From positions 62,001 to 126,000 of the forward strand of contig CAWEBE010000024.1 in assembly GCA_963806735.1 (NCBI GenBank): a stretch of DNA of 64,000 nt, written 5' to 3'. Made by a program: the position numbers and the translations under genes. Under the pieces are notes generated by a model. That model ran no database searches, had not been told where the DNA came from, and worked only from the letters and a program-made list of their open reading frames with translations. Numbering within the stretch: the stretch's first letter is position 1; each line of letters begins with the position of its first letter. This document shows positions 53,838 through 62,502 of the stretch, one piece after another. The stretch comes from CADEFX01 sp963806735. GTDB taxonomy: Bacteria > Pseudomonadota > Alphaproteobacteria > Rhizobiales > Hyphomicrobiaceae.

Positions 53838-54511
53838 GAGCCATTCTCCCCAGCGCAGGAAAGGCGCCCGCGCTCTTGTCGTTAGCGTCCTCATTACGCG
53901 GCATTGGGGTTAAATAATGATTGAGCCGCAGTCCATTTGTGGATCGCGGACAGGTCATACTTCTGGAGCGCCGGCTGACACTCTCAGCTGCAATGAATTT
54001 TCAAGCAAAAATGAATGCCGCGGCGCGAATTCGCAGCCAGGACTGCGTACGCCTCGCATGTAGCGGTGCTCTCGGGAAAGGCACAGCGCAGCGGCCCATT
54101 GCTGCTGCCGCCGCGCTCCTGCCCCGCACCCTTCAGTGATGCATCAGGAAGAACAACCCGACACCCAAGGCTGGTCCTAACAACGTGGACACCACCACGA
54201 AAATCATGGGCTTGACGACCATGGTACTACCCCGCACCTCAGTCCGCGCTGGCCACCCGCAGCACGACGCGGACTGATCAACTCGTAACGCCGCATCCCA
54301 TTTATACAGTCGGGGCAGAAGCTTTGCACGCCACAGTTAAGATTTTTCACGGCCTGTTGAAAAACTCAGGTCGAGGAATACGTTGAGCCATCAGCGATTT
54401 TGCAAGTGCTAACAAAGTCCCTGCCACCGCCGGCGCAGACGTTGCCTCGCGACAGCCACATGCGATGCGGTCTTTGCATGCCTCTGTAACCAGCCACAAG
54501 AACACGCGAAA
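53838..54511. other. Sparse intergenic region
   Basis: About 670 bp, partly AT-richer than the flanks (around 53900-54010 and 54300-54420). The only gene candidate is the 29-codon frame at 54133-54222. GGCCTGTTGAAAAACTCAGG at 54351-54370 resembles the ends of some insertion sequences, but no partner end or transposase is visible. Confidence 0.4.
54133..54222 (-). CDS. Candidate 29-residue single-helix membrane protein
   Basis: A complete frame of 30 codons from ATG 54222: a lysine near the start, then one hydrophobic helix (MIFVVVSTLLGPALGVGLFF) and a short LMHH tail. This charge and helix pattern is that of tiny membrane subunits such as CydX-like peptides. GGGGTAG lies 5 to 11 bp upstream. 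No neighbouring oxidase gene is present and no homologue is known to me, so this is a proposal only. Confidence 0.4.
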   Translation of the reverse strand: MVVKPMIFVVVSTLLGPALGVGLFFLMHH

Positions 54512-54873
54512 TCAGGGAGCCACAGCGAGCAGCTCCACGAGGCGCCGGCCGGAGCTGCGGTCGAGCCGATCAACCTCCGTGGCCAATCTCTCCGCCCCGC
54601 TATTGCCGAGCACCGGCTTGGCAAGGCCCGCGTATTTGGCCCTGAGTGCCGCTTCCCGTTTCGGGTTGTTCGGGTGCCCTGACGGATCGAGCCGGTCGTC
54701 GCGCGCGAACCTCCGCTGCCCGGGGCCGTCTCCACCTCCACCCACGTCGCGAACCGCCCTGGATAGAGCTTGTCCTGCTCCGGGTCGTGCACCACCTCGA
54801 TGCTCTGCGCCAGCCGGGTGAGCACCGGATCGGCATTGCACTCGGGCGTGAATACTCTGAGTACCCTTGCTCG
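54512..54873 (-). pseudogene. Truncated, frameshifted MmgE/PrpD C-terminal remnant
   Basis: Two frames together resemble the last 110 or so residues of a MmgE/PrpD protein (2-methylcitrate dehydratase family). The first reads SIEVVHDPEQDKLYPGRFATWVEVE; the second reads GHPNNPKREAALRAKYAGLA and continues to a TGA at 54512. The switch is near 54715-54725, where one base is out of frame. An in-frame TGA at 54874-54876 closes the 5' side, so about three quarters of the gene is missing. It is a relic, not a working gene. Confidence 0.7.
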
Positions 54874-54894
54874 TCATGTGGAACCGCATAGACT
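54867..54894 (+). promoter_or_regulatory. Candidate promoter for boxC-boxB
   Basis: TTGCTC (54867-54872), 16-bp spacer, TAGACT (54889-54894), about 34 bp before ATG 54928. Both boxes are imperfect. The match is weak and offered because the genes need a promoter here. Confidence 0.25.
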
Positions 54895-54927
54895 CAGCCC
54901 CACCCTGTCCGATCCGGAGTAGCGCGC

Positions 54928-56586
54928 ATGACCACGCGCATCGACTTTCAATGCGATCCCACACGCTACCGGCACTGGAAGCTCACGGTGTCCGGGCCGC
55001 GCGCTGACCTCCTGCTCGACGTGGACGAGAACGCCGGCTTGTTCGAGGGCTACCAGCTCAAGCTCAACTCCTATGACCTCGGCGTCGACATCGAGCTGGC
55101 CGATATCGTGCAGCGGCTGCGCTTCGAGCACCCGCAGGTTCGCGTCGTCGTGCTGCGCTCGGGCAAGGACCGCGTGTTCTGCGCCGGCGCCAACATCCGC
55201 ATGCTGGCTGGCGCCAGCCATGCGCACAAGGTCAACTTCTGCAAGTTCACCAACGAGACGCGCAACGGCATCGAGGACGCGAGCCAGTCCTCCGGCCAGA
55301 AGTATGTTTGCGCCATCAAAGGCACGGCGGCGGGCGGCGGCTACGAGCTGGCGCTGACGTGCGACGAGATCATCCTTGCCGACGACGGCAACTCCACGGT
55401 GGCGCTACCCGAGCTGCCGCTGCTGGCGGTGCTACCCGGCACAGGTGGGCTGACCCGCGTCACGGACAAGCGCAAGGTGCGCCGCGATCTCGCAGATGCC
55501 TTCTGCACCATGGAGGAAGGCGTGCGCGGCGCACGCGCCGTGAAATGGCGGCTGGTGGACCGAGCCATTCCGAACTCCAAGTTCGATGCCGCTGTCGATG
55601 AGGCCGTGGTTCGGCTCGGCAAGAGCTCCTATCGCGCTAGCGATGCCAAGGGCATCCTCCTGACACCACTCTCCCGCAGCATCGACGGCGATGTCGTGAG
55701 CTATTCGAGCATCAGAGTGGACATCGACCGCGCCCAGCGCCGTGCCACCATCACGGTTCAAGGCCCAGCCACGCCTCCGCCGTCATCCACCGAAGCCATG
55801 CATACCTCCGGGGCCGAATTCTGGCCGCTGCGCTCGGCACGGGAGCTCGACGACGCCATCCTGCATCTGCGTGCCAACGAGCTAGACATCGGCACGCTCG
55901 TGTTCAAATGCACCGGCGATCCGGCGCTGGTGCTGGCGCACGACGCCTTCCTCGACGCCAATCACAAGCACTGGCTCGCGGCCGAAATCCTCCATCTTTG
56001 GAAGCGCGTTTTGAAGCGCATCGATCTGACGTCCCGCTCGCTCGTGGCACTGATCGAGCCTGGCTCATGTTTTGCCGGCACCTTGGTCGAGATCGCCTTT
56101 GCCTGCGACCGTGCCTTCATGCTGGATGGCGGGCTCAAAGGCGACAACCGTCCGGCGGCCACAATCGCGCTCTCGCCTTTGAACTTCGGCGTCTACCCCA
56201 TGAGCAACGGGTTATCGCGGCTCGCTACTCGCTTTCTCGGCGAGCCCGAGAGCATTGAAGCCGCAAGTGCCATGGTGGGCGTGGCCCAAGACGCATCCGC
56301 CTGCGAGGCACTCGGTCTCGTCACCGCGACCTTCGACGAGATCGACTGGGGCGACGAGGTGCGCATCTTCCTGGAGGAGCGTGCGAGCTTCTCCGCCGAC
56401 GGCCTGACCGGCATGGAGGCCAACCTGCGCTTCGCCGGCCCCGAGACCATGGAGACGAAAATCTTCGGCCGTCTCACCACGTGGCAGAATTGGATCTTCC
56501 AGCGCCCCAACGCCGTCGGCTCGGAAGGCGCCCTCAAACGCTACGGCACCGGCGTCAAAGCCAAGTTCGATCCGGAACGTGTGTAG
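54928..56586 (+). CDS. boxC: 2,3-epoxybenzoyl-CoA dihydrolase
   Basis: 552 residues. It opens the ring of 2,3-epoxybenzoyl-CoA in the aerobic box pathway, giving a dehydroadipyl-CoA semialdehyde plus formate. An enoyl-CoA hydratase/crotonase-like core is visible (VLRSGKDRVFCAGANIRML and IKGTAAGGGYELALTCDEI) in a protein about twice crotonase length, with a second crotonase-like half (IEPGSCFAGTLVEIAFACDRAFML), as in known BoxC. Followed 114 bp later by boxB on the same strand. The start ATG is preceded by GGAGTAGCG. Confidence 0.93.
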   Translation: MTTRIDFQCDPTRYRHWKLTVSGPRADLLLDVDENAGLFEGYQLKLNSYDLGVDIELADIVQRLRFEHPQVRVVVLRSGKDRVFCAGANIRMLAGASHAHKVNFCKFTNETRNGIEDASQSSGQKYVCAIKGTAAGGGYELALTCDEIILADDGNSTVALPELPLLAVLPGTGGLTRVTDKRKVRRDLADAFCTMEEGVRGARAVKWRLVDRAIPNSKFDAAVDEAVVRLGKSSYRASDAKGILLTPLSRSIDGDVVSYSSIRVDIDRAQRRATITVQGPATPPPSSTEAMHTSGAEFWPLRSARELDDAILHLRANELDIGTLVFKCTGDPALVLAHDAFLDANHKHWLAAEILHLWKRVLKRIDLTSRSLVALIEPGSCFAGTLVEIAFACDRAFMLDGGLKGDNRPAATIALSPLNFGVYPMSNGLSRLATRFLGEPESIEAASAMVGVAQDASACEALGLVTATFDEIDWGDEVRIFLEERASFSADGLTGMEANLRFAGPETMETKIFGRLTTWQNWIFQRPNAVGSEGALKRYGTGVKAKFDPERV

Positions 56587-56700
56587 TCGTCATCCTGGGA
56601 TCGTGCCGAAGTTTTCGCGACGGGTGCCTCGCTTGCACAGGCAGGCAGAATGGTGTTTTTGGACACCGACGGGCAAGAATGTGGAGCGTCAGAGGATTTC

Positions 56701-58152
56701 ATGTCCGAAACCGTGCACGTCGACTACTCGACCAAGATCCCCAACAACGTCGGCCTGCAGGACGATCAGCGCGTATTGAAGGCGCTGGAGCAGTGGCACC
56801 CCGGCTATATCGACTGGTGGATGACCATGGGACCGGAGGGCTTCCAGACCTCCGACGTCTATCTGCGCACTGCCGTCAGCATCGACCCCAAGGGTTGGGC
56901 CAAGTTCGACTACGTGAAGATGCCCGAATACCGCTGGGGCATCCTGCTGGCGCCGCGGGCAGAAGACCGCCTTGTCAATTTCGGCGCGCACAAGGGCGAG
57001 AAGGCCTGGCAGGAGGTACCAGGCGAATACCGAGCCATGCTGCGCCGCCTCGTCGTCATCCAGGGTGACACCGAGCCCGCCAGCGTCGAGCAGCAGCGCC
57101 ATCTCGGCAAGACCGCACCCTCGCTCTACGACATGCGCAACCTGTTCCAGGTCAACGTCGAGGAAGGCCGCCACCTGTGGGCGATGGTCTACCTGCTCCA
57201 CAAATACTTCGGCAAAGACGGTCGCGAGGAAGCCGAGGGCCTGCTGCAGCGCCGCTCGGGCGATGAGGACAAGCCGCGCATGCTGGGCGCCTTCAATGAG
57301 GTGACGCCCGACTGGCTTTCCTTCTTCATGTTCACCTTCTTCACCGATCGCGACGGCAAGATGCAGCTGGAAAGCCTGGCGCAGTCCGGCTTCGATCCGC
57401 TCTCGCGTACGTGCCGCTTCATGCTGACGGAGGAAGCGCATCATATGTTCGTGGGCGAGACCGGCGTCGGCCGGGTCATCGAACGCACCTGCCAGGCCAT
57501 GCAGCAGGCCGGTATCGAGGACCCTTATGACATCGCCAAGGTGCGCGCGCTCGGCGTCGTCGATCTACCCACCCTGCAGAAGAAAGCCAACCTGCACTTC
57601 TCGCTGTCGCTCGACCTTTTCGGCTCGGAGGTCTCCACCAACGCCGCCAACTTCTACAGCTCCGGCCTGAAGGGCCGTCATCGTGAGATTCATATCGAGG
57701 ATGACCATCAGCTCACGAGTGCCACCTATCCTGTGCTCAAATTGGTCGATGGCACCCTGAAGCTGGTCGACGAGCCGGCGCTCACCGCCATCAACATGCG
57801 CCTGCGCGACGACTACGTGCGGGACTGCGAGGGCGGGATCAGGCGTTGGAACAAGGTGATCGAGAAGAGCGGCGTCAAGTTCGAGCTCAAGCTGCCGTCC
57901 GTCGCCTTCAATCGCCAGATCGGCGAGTTCAAAGACATCCACGCCTCACCCGACGGTGAGCTTCTCTCTGACGGCGAATGGGCGGCGCGCAAGGACCAGT
58001 GCTTGCCCTCGCGCGACGACGGCGCCTTCATCGAAAGCCTGATGGCGCCGTGCTGGGAGCCGGGCAAGTTCGCATCCTGGATCGCGCCGCCCAAAGTCGG
58101 CGTCGACAACAAGGGCGGCGACTTCGAATACGTGAAGATCCACCGCGCATGA
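56701..58152 (+). CDS. boxB: Benzoyl-CoA 2,3-epoxidase oxygenase subunit
   Basis: About 483 residues from ATG 56701 (AGAGGA upstream); an ATG at 56650 adds 17 residues without similarity. BoxB is a diiron oxygenase that epoxidises benzoyl-CoA, fed with electrons by the BoxA reductase. Diiron ligands are recognisable in NVEEGRHLW and LTEEAHHMF, and the N-terminus VDYSTKIPNNVGL is typical. boxA and the benzoate-CoA ligase gene are not in the window. Order boxC-boxB, same strand. Confidence 0.94.
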   Translation: MSETVHVDYSTKIPNNVGLQDDQRVLKALEQWHPGYIDWWMTMGPEGFQTSDVYLRTAVSIDPKGWAKFDYVKMPEYRWGILLAPRAEDRLVNFGAHKGEKAWQEVPGEYRAMLRRLVVIQGDTEPASVEQQRHLGKTAPSLYDMRNLFQVNVEEGRHLWAMVYLLHKYFGKDGREEAEGLLQRRSGDEDKPRMLGAFNEVTPDWLSFFMFTFFTDRDGKMQLESLAQSGFDPLSRTCRFMLTEEAHHMFVGETGVGRVIERTCQAMQQAGIEDPYDIAKVRALGVVDLPTLQKKANLHFSLSLDLFGSEVSTNAANFYSSGLKGRHREIHIEDDHQLTSATYPVLKLVDGTLKLVDEPALTAINMRLRDDYVRDCEGGIRRWNKVIEKSGVKFELKLPSVAFNRQIGEFKDIHASPDGELLSDGEWAARKDQCLPSRDDGAFIESLMAPCWEPGKFASWIAPPKVGVDNKGGDFEYVKIHRA

Positions 58153-58192
58153 CCTGGATTGGACAGAGATTCCTATTGAGGACATGTGCGCC

Positions 58193-59110
58193 ATGTCACC
58201 CGCACGCACCATTGCATCCGCCCGCCTTATTATTCATCCAGAAGACAGGCCACAGGTGATCCTTGCCCTCGTCGGGCCGGCCATTCTCCTCTTTCCATTC
58301 TTATTGTCGGCGCCTCTTTGGGTGGAAATCCTCGTCTGGATCAATTGTTGGTTCTTGCTTTGCCGCCACAACTACATTCTCCACAATCATGTTCACCGCC
58401 CTTTCACAAGACTGAAACTCCTGAACCGGGTCATAGGCCTGTGTCTGGGCTTCACAACTGGAATGACGGCAGGCAATTGGAAAATCACGCATATCCACGG
58501 TCATCATGTGGAGCATAGTGTTGCCGCGCTTCGAAGCCGCAGCTACGTGAAACGGCTTGCCATCCCAGACGACGAGAGCTTCTCCGCCGCGAGCGTAGCG
58601 CGACACTTGATAAGGACGGTTCCCATTCAATGGGTGCTGCCGGTTTTCATCCTTTTCCGAGAGTCTCTGAAATCACGCTCCCATCGGCGCGTATTCTACC
58701 GCTTTTACCTGGCCGAATTTCTTATAGTATATGGAGCTGTTGCTCTATTATGCTGGCTCCGGCCGGCGAAAGGCGCTGCGTATTTCGGGATAATCTATAT
58801 CCTGGTGTACTCCATCTCCAGGTACATGGATTATATAACGCACGTTTCCAGTAAGAATGCGTCGCGTTATAGTTTCGCCAACATATGTCTGAACCCTCGC
58901 TTCAATGCGACGTTCTGGAATTTCGGCCATCACGTCGCGCATCACCTGCATCCGAAGGCTCATTGGAGCGAGTTGCCTACACTCTCGTCCCGCTTGGGTC
59001 TGGCGGAGGATGGACCTCCAGTCGCTAAAAGCCGGTCCTTCCTGCGTTTTCATGCGCCTGTTACGTATCATTGGTCCCGCGTTCGCGATGGATGGAGGGA
59101 CCCGGCGTAG
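58193..59110 (+). CDS. Fatty acid desaturase-family membrane enzyme
   Basis: About 305 residues from ATG 58193, with TTGAGGAC 9 bp upstream. Histidine boxes that bind the diiron centre are seen as HNYILHNHVH, HIHGHHVEH and HHVAHHLHP, between hydrophobic segments (VILALVGPAILLFPFLL, FLIVYGAVALLCWL). It belongs to the desaturase/hydroxylase superfamily; the substrate (lipid, alkane or carotenoid) cannot be told. The gene is visibly AT-richer than its neighbours and uses codons such as TTA, ATA and AGT that they avoid, suggesting recent transfer. It begins 40 bp after boxB. Confidence 0.8.
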   Translation: MSPARTIASARLIIHPEDRPQVILALVGPAILLFPFLLSAPLWVEILVWINCWFLLCRHNYILHNHVHRPFTRLKLLNRVIGLCLGFTTGMTAGNWKITHIHGHHVEHSVAALRSRSYVKRLAIPDDESFSAASVARHLIRTVPIQWVLPVFILFRESLKSRSHRRVFYRFYLAEFLIVYGAVALLCWLRPAKGAAYFGIIYILVYSISRYMDYITHVSSKNASRYSFANICLNPRFNATFWNFGHHVAHHLHPKAHWSELPTLSSRLGLAEDGPPVAKSRSFLRFHAPVTYHWSRVRDGWRDPA

Positions 59111-59148
59111 CCCCACTCGCGTCCCCGGGCCGATCCGGCAGCATCCAA

Positions 59149-59976
59149 CTATTTCTTTTCGCTCTTCATCGCATAAGTGTGCTCCGCCGCCGGAAACGAC
59201 CGCCCGCGTACCTCGGTCGCGTAAGCGGAGATGGCGTTGTCGATCGCAGCGCCTACCTTGCCGAACTCCTTGACGAACTTCGGCACGCGTGGCGACAGGC
59301 CGAGCATGTCCTCCATGACCAGGATCTGGCCGTCGCAGGCGGCCGACGCGCCGATGCCAATGGTTGGCACCGGCACCGCCTTGGTGATGCGCTGGGCCAG
59401 CGGCTCGGCGATCGCCTCGAGCACAATGGCGAATGCGCCGGCCTCGGCAACGGCCGTAGCATCCGCCTCCAGACGCGCCCACTGGTCCTCCGTGCGTCCC
59501 TGCGCCCGGAAGCCGCCCAGCGTATTGATGGCCTGCGGAGTGAGCCCGATGTGCGCCATCACGGGAATGCCGCGCTCGACCAGATAGCGGATCGTCTCCG
59601 CCATTTGTCGCCCGCCCTCCAGCTTGACCGCGCCGCATCCCGTCTCCTTCAGTACGTGCGCGGCATTGCGGAATGCCACCGGCGGGCTCTCCTCGTAAGA
59701 GCCGAACGGCATGTCGACCACCACCAGCGCGCGCTTGGCACCGCGCACCACAGCGCGGCCGTGCATGATCATCAGCTCCAGCGGCACCGGCACGGTGGTC
59801 TCGTAGCCGTGCATCACCATGCCGAGGCTGTCGCCCACCAGCAGGAAATCCACATGCTTGTCCGCAATAGTCGCTGTGTGAGCGTGATAGGCCGTCAGTG
59901 AGACGATCGGCTCGCCGCCCTTGCGGGCGCGGATATCGACCGATGTGGTGCGGGTCACGGGTGCTTGAGCGGACAC
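59149..59976 (-). CDS. panB: 3-methyl-2-oxobutanoate hydroxymethyltransferase
   Basis: About 275 residues from GTG 59976; 63 nt more are open upstream without similarity. It makes ketopantoate for pantothenate and CoA synthesis. Family motifs: SLTAYHAHTATIAD, DFLLVGDSLGMVMHGYETT (magnesium-binding aspartate), GAVKLEGG, MAHIGLTPQ and TIGIGASAACDGQILV. The panC partner is not next to it. Convergent with the desaturase gene. Confidence 0.95.
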   Translation of the reverse strand: MSAQAPVTRTTSVDIRARKGGEPIVSLTAYHAHTATIADKHVDFLLVGDSLGMVMHGYETTVPVPLELMIMHGRAVVRGAKRALVVVDMPFGSYEESPPVAFRNAAHVLKETGCGAVKLEGGRQMAETIRYLVERGIPVMAHIGLTPQAINTLGGFRAQGRTEDQWARLEADATAVAEAGAFAIVLEAIAEPLAQRITKAVPVPTIGIGASAACDGQILVMEDMLGLSPRVPKFVKEFGKVGAAIDNAISAYATEVRGRSFPAAEHTYAMKSEKK

Positions 59977-60127
59977 GGGCGTTTCACTCCGAGCAACACT
60001 GCAGCAGATATGGGTTCGGCCACAGGTATTGAAGATCACCGCTGGGAGCGCAAGCCAGAATAAAGACCCGGCCGGCGCCAGACGCGCACCGGCCGGGGAT
60101 GCAAATCAGAACGCAAAGTTTCTAACT

Positions 60128-60346
60128 TCAGCGCCGCTCGTGGCAGATGACCTTGAGCTGCCGATCGGCCTCATCGCGCGTCTTGAAGGCCAACGGGCCG
60201 ACCTGCACCCAGGTCGTCTCGACGGGCCGGGTCTCGACCACCCTGCAGCGCTTGGAGGATTTTTCCTGGATCACGTAGTAGTCTGCCGAAGCCGTCACGC
60301 TCATAACGGTGAGAGCGGCGCCCGCCAACATCAGGGTTCTGAACAT
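60128..60346 (-). CDS. Small secreted protein of unknown function
   Basis: 72 residues. A signal peptide (MLAGAALTVMSVTASA) is followed by a basic domain of about 50 residues, YYVIQEKSSKRCRVVETRP then GPLAFKTRDEADRQLKVICHERR, with two cysteines that could form a disulfide. AAGGAGACA lies just before ATG 60346. The pattern is that of small periplasmic proteins widely seen in Rhizobiales; no function is known to me. Confidence 0.7.
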   Translation of the reverse strand: MFRTLMLAGAALTVMSVTASADYYVIQEKSSKRCRVVETRPVETTWVQVGPLAFKTRDEADRQLKVICHERR

Positions 60347-60500
60347 CGTGTGTCTCCTTGCTCGAGGCGTGATGCTTCAGAACGCCCTGCCAGCAGCAGC
60401 GTTCCCCCCGCCCGAGTTCCTCGAAATGCGAAATGTGTTGGCTGATCGGGCACGACGGCGTATCACGTGCCGCCATTCACACGGCTCGCGAGCCAGTTCC

Positions 60501-60752
60501 ATGAGCGACACACCACCAGATCGTCTCTCTGCCGACGAAGCCAGCCCGTACTATGACGCCGCCCTTCTGGAGCGCGGCGTCGGCGTGCGCTTCAAGGGCG
60601 TGGAGAAGACCAACGTCGAGGAATACTGCATCAGCGAAGGTTGGGTGCGTCTCGTCGCCGGCAACGCCAAAGACCGTCACGGCCGGCCCATGACAGTCAA
60701 GCTCAAGGGCACGGTCGAAGCCTACTTCCGCAGCACTCCAGCCAGCGGATAG
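60501..60752 (+). CDS. DUF3297 family protein
   Basis: 83 residues from ATG 60501. Soluble. SPYYDAALLERGVGVRF, KTNVEEYCISEGWVR and GRPMTVKLKGTVEAYF match the short DUF3297 family, which has no assigned function. A poor ribosome binding site (GCCAGTTCC) precedes the ATG; an open frame extends upstream without similarity. Tail-to-tail with the oxygenase gene ending at 60798. Confidence 0.82.
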   Translation: MSDTPPDRLSADEASPYYDAALLERGVGVRFKGVEKTNVEEYCISEGWVRLVAGNAKDRHGRPMTVKLKGTVEAYFRSTPASG

Positions 60753-60797
60753 CCACGAGCGATTCAGTGGGCACCGCTCGTTTCGCAGATGTCTTGC

Positions 60798-61418
60798 TCA
60801 CCGCCAGCCGTAGTTGAAACAGATCGAGATGCGTTCGCGCGAGGATTTGCTCGCCAGCACCTCATGCCTGAGCCAACTTTCCCATAGCAGCAGCGTGCCG
60901 GCCTTCGGCTGCACGACATGGAAGGTCCGGTTCTCCTTGCGAGCCGCCGGCTTGCGCGCGGGCGCGGCCATCATCAAGGCCAGCCGCGGATCCTCGAAGC
61001 GGATCGCACCGGCTCCCGATGGGACGGACACATAGTAGGTCCCGCTCACGACTGCGCGCGGATGAATGTGGGCCATGTGCGCGCCGGCGGCGGCGAGAAC
61101 GTTGATCCAGATGCTGTCGAGCGCCAGATTCCGACCGTCTAAATCAAAATCCAGATCGCGGGCAAAGCGCGCGATGTGCTTGTCCAGCAGGCGAACAAGC
61201 TCGCCGATCTCGGGCGACCGCCAGGCAAGATCATCGAGCGATGCGTAAGAGGTGTAGCCGGCATAGGCGTGCTTGCGGCACCAGGCCTGACCGGCGCGAT
61301 CGTCCTCCGCGATCGCACGGCAGGCGCGCGCCAGATCACGGTTGAACGGAGCCGTTGAGCGCGTCGCAAGCCTGGTGCTGTAGAGTTGTGTGGCGAAAAG
61401 CCGTTCCGAGCGGGACAT
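60798..61418 (-). CDS. TIGR02466-type 2OG-Fe(II) oxygenase-like protein
   Basis: 206 residues. A double-stranded beta-helix fold with HIHPRAVVSGTYYVSVP, DPRLALMMA and a late LLLWESWLRHEV followed by RISICFNY, the pattern of this uncharacterised group; histidines in HIHP and RHEV and an arginine near the end would bind iron and 2-oxoglutarate. Substrate unknown. Divergent from the two-helix membrane protein gene at 61543. Confidence 0.75.
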   Translation of the reverse strand: MSRSERLFATQLYSTRLATRSTAPFNRDLARACRAIAEDDRAGQAWCRKHAYAGYTSYASLDDLAWRSPEIGELVRLLDKHIARFARDLDFDLDGRNLALDSIWINVLAAAGAHMAHIHPRAVVSGTYYVSVPSGAGAIRFEDPRLALMMAAPARKPAARKENRTFHVVQPKAGTLLLWESWLRHEVLASKSSRERISICFNYGWR

Positions 61419-61542
61419 CGGCAGGGCATTAGGTGGGGGCAGTCGCCGCTGTCAAATCCGGCTTGGCGCTAACCTTGCTGGCGATCTTGCGCCTTCGCTC
61501 CGCGGCGACTTCAATGGGCCGCAATCGAATCGAGGGGGCACC

Positions 61543-61899
61543 ATGTGGGACCTGGAGTCGAAGGACGAGCCGCTGGCCTCTCACATGCACTTCGTGGGAC
61601 GGCTGACCGCCAGTGTGCTGGCAGCCGTCCTGATCGTCGGGCTGTCTTTGTTTGGCGGCATGGCCGGCTACCACCATTACGAGGACATGAGCTGGACAGA
61701 CGCCTACCTCAACGCGGCCATGATCCTGTCAGGCATGGGTCCGGTCAGTCAGCTCAACACGGAAGCGGGCAAGCTGTTCGCCGGCTCCTATGCCATCTAC
61801 TCGGGACTGATCGTCGTGATATCGACGGGCATAGTCCTGGCCCCGGTGGTGCACCGGTTTCTGCACCGCTTTCACCTGGATGACGATGACAACCCCTGA
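61543..61899 (+). CDS. Two-helix membrane protein with ion-channel-like layout
   Basis: 118 residues from ATG 61543 (GAGGGGG upstream). Hydrophobic segments at about 21-43 and 77-102 flank a loop with DAYLNAAMILSGMGPV, which sits where 2TM potassium channels carry the pore helix and TVGYGD filter. The filter itself is absent (GMGPV instead). The tail is His/Asp-rich. Similar proteins exist in other proteobacteria as far as I recall, without assigned function. Confidence 0.65.
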   Translation: MWDLESKDEPLASHMHFVGRLTASVLAAVLIVGLSLFGGMAGYHHYEDMSWTDAYLNAAMILSGMGPVSQLNTEAGKLFAGSYAIYSGLIVVISTGIVLAPVVHRFLHRFHLDDDDNP

Positions 61900-61917
61900 C
61901 GGCGCAAGGGCCTCGCG

Positions 61918-62328
61918 TCAGGTGCCACCCGGCGTATCCCAGCCGACCGTGTTCTTGTCCAGGAACTTGTTCGGCTTGAGGAAGATCGAGAGCACCAGAC
62001 ATCCGTTGGGCGAGTGCGCATCGTGACGGTTGCCGGCCGGTCGCCAGACGAAGTTGCCGGCGCTTGCCACGCCCTCGTCGTCCTCCAGGGTGCCTTCCAG
62101 CACCCAGGTCTGCTCGATGGCAACATGCTCGTGATAGGGAAGCTTGGTGCCGGGCTGGAAGCGGAACAAGGCTGTGATTAGGCCGGTATCCTTGTCCTCG
62201 ACCAGCACCTTCATGGTAACGCCGGGAAAGCGAGTCTCCTGCCAGGGCAACTCGGCCACGTCCAAATAGCGCGAGGCCAAAGGCGCCAGCTTGTCGTCAC
62301 CTTTGAGAAATGGCGTCTGCGCGACCAT
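61918..62328 (-). CDS. Cupin-domain protein
   Basis: 136 residues. A single cupin: PGTKLPYHEHVAIEQTWVLEG gives two histidines and a glutamine/glutamate, and WRPAGNRHDAHSPNG a third histidine. It belongs to the ChrR/dihydroxyacetophenone dioxygenase-like group. Enzyme activity is not predictable. Convergent with the preceding membrane protein gene. Confidence 0.75.
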   Translation of the reverse strand: MVAQTPFLKGDDKLAPLASRYLDVAELPWQETRFPGVTMKVLVEDKDTGLITALFRFQPGTKLPYHEHVAIEQTWVLEGTLEDDEGVASAGNFVWRPAGNRHDAHSPNGCLVLSIFLKPNKFLDKNTVGWDTPGGT

Positions 62329-62502
62329 GCTTGCCTCCCTCCGTACCTTGCGAGCCGCTGTTCCGGCATCCTCGAGGATTGTCGCCCGTGTGGGAGAGTT
62401 TAGTCAAACTGGGGAAGGCGCTTGCGGTCGACATTGGACGTGGGCGCCCTGAGCCTATACTGGCGTGGAACAACGACGCCGACCAAGCCTGAAGGACATC
62501 CC

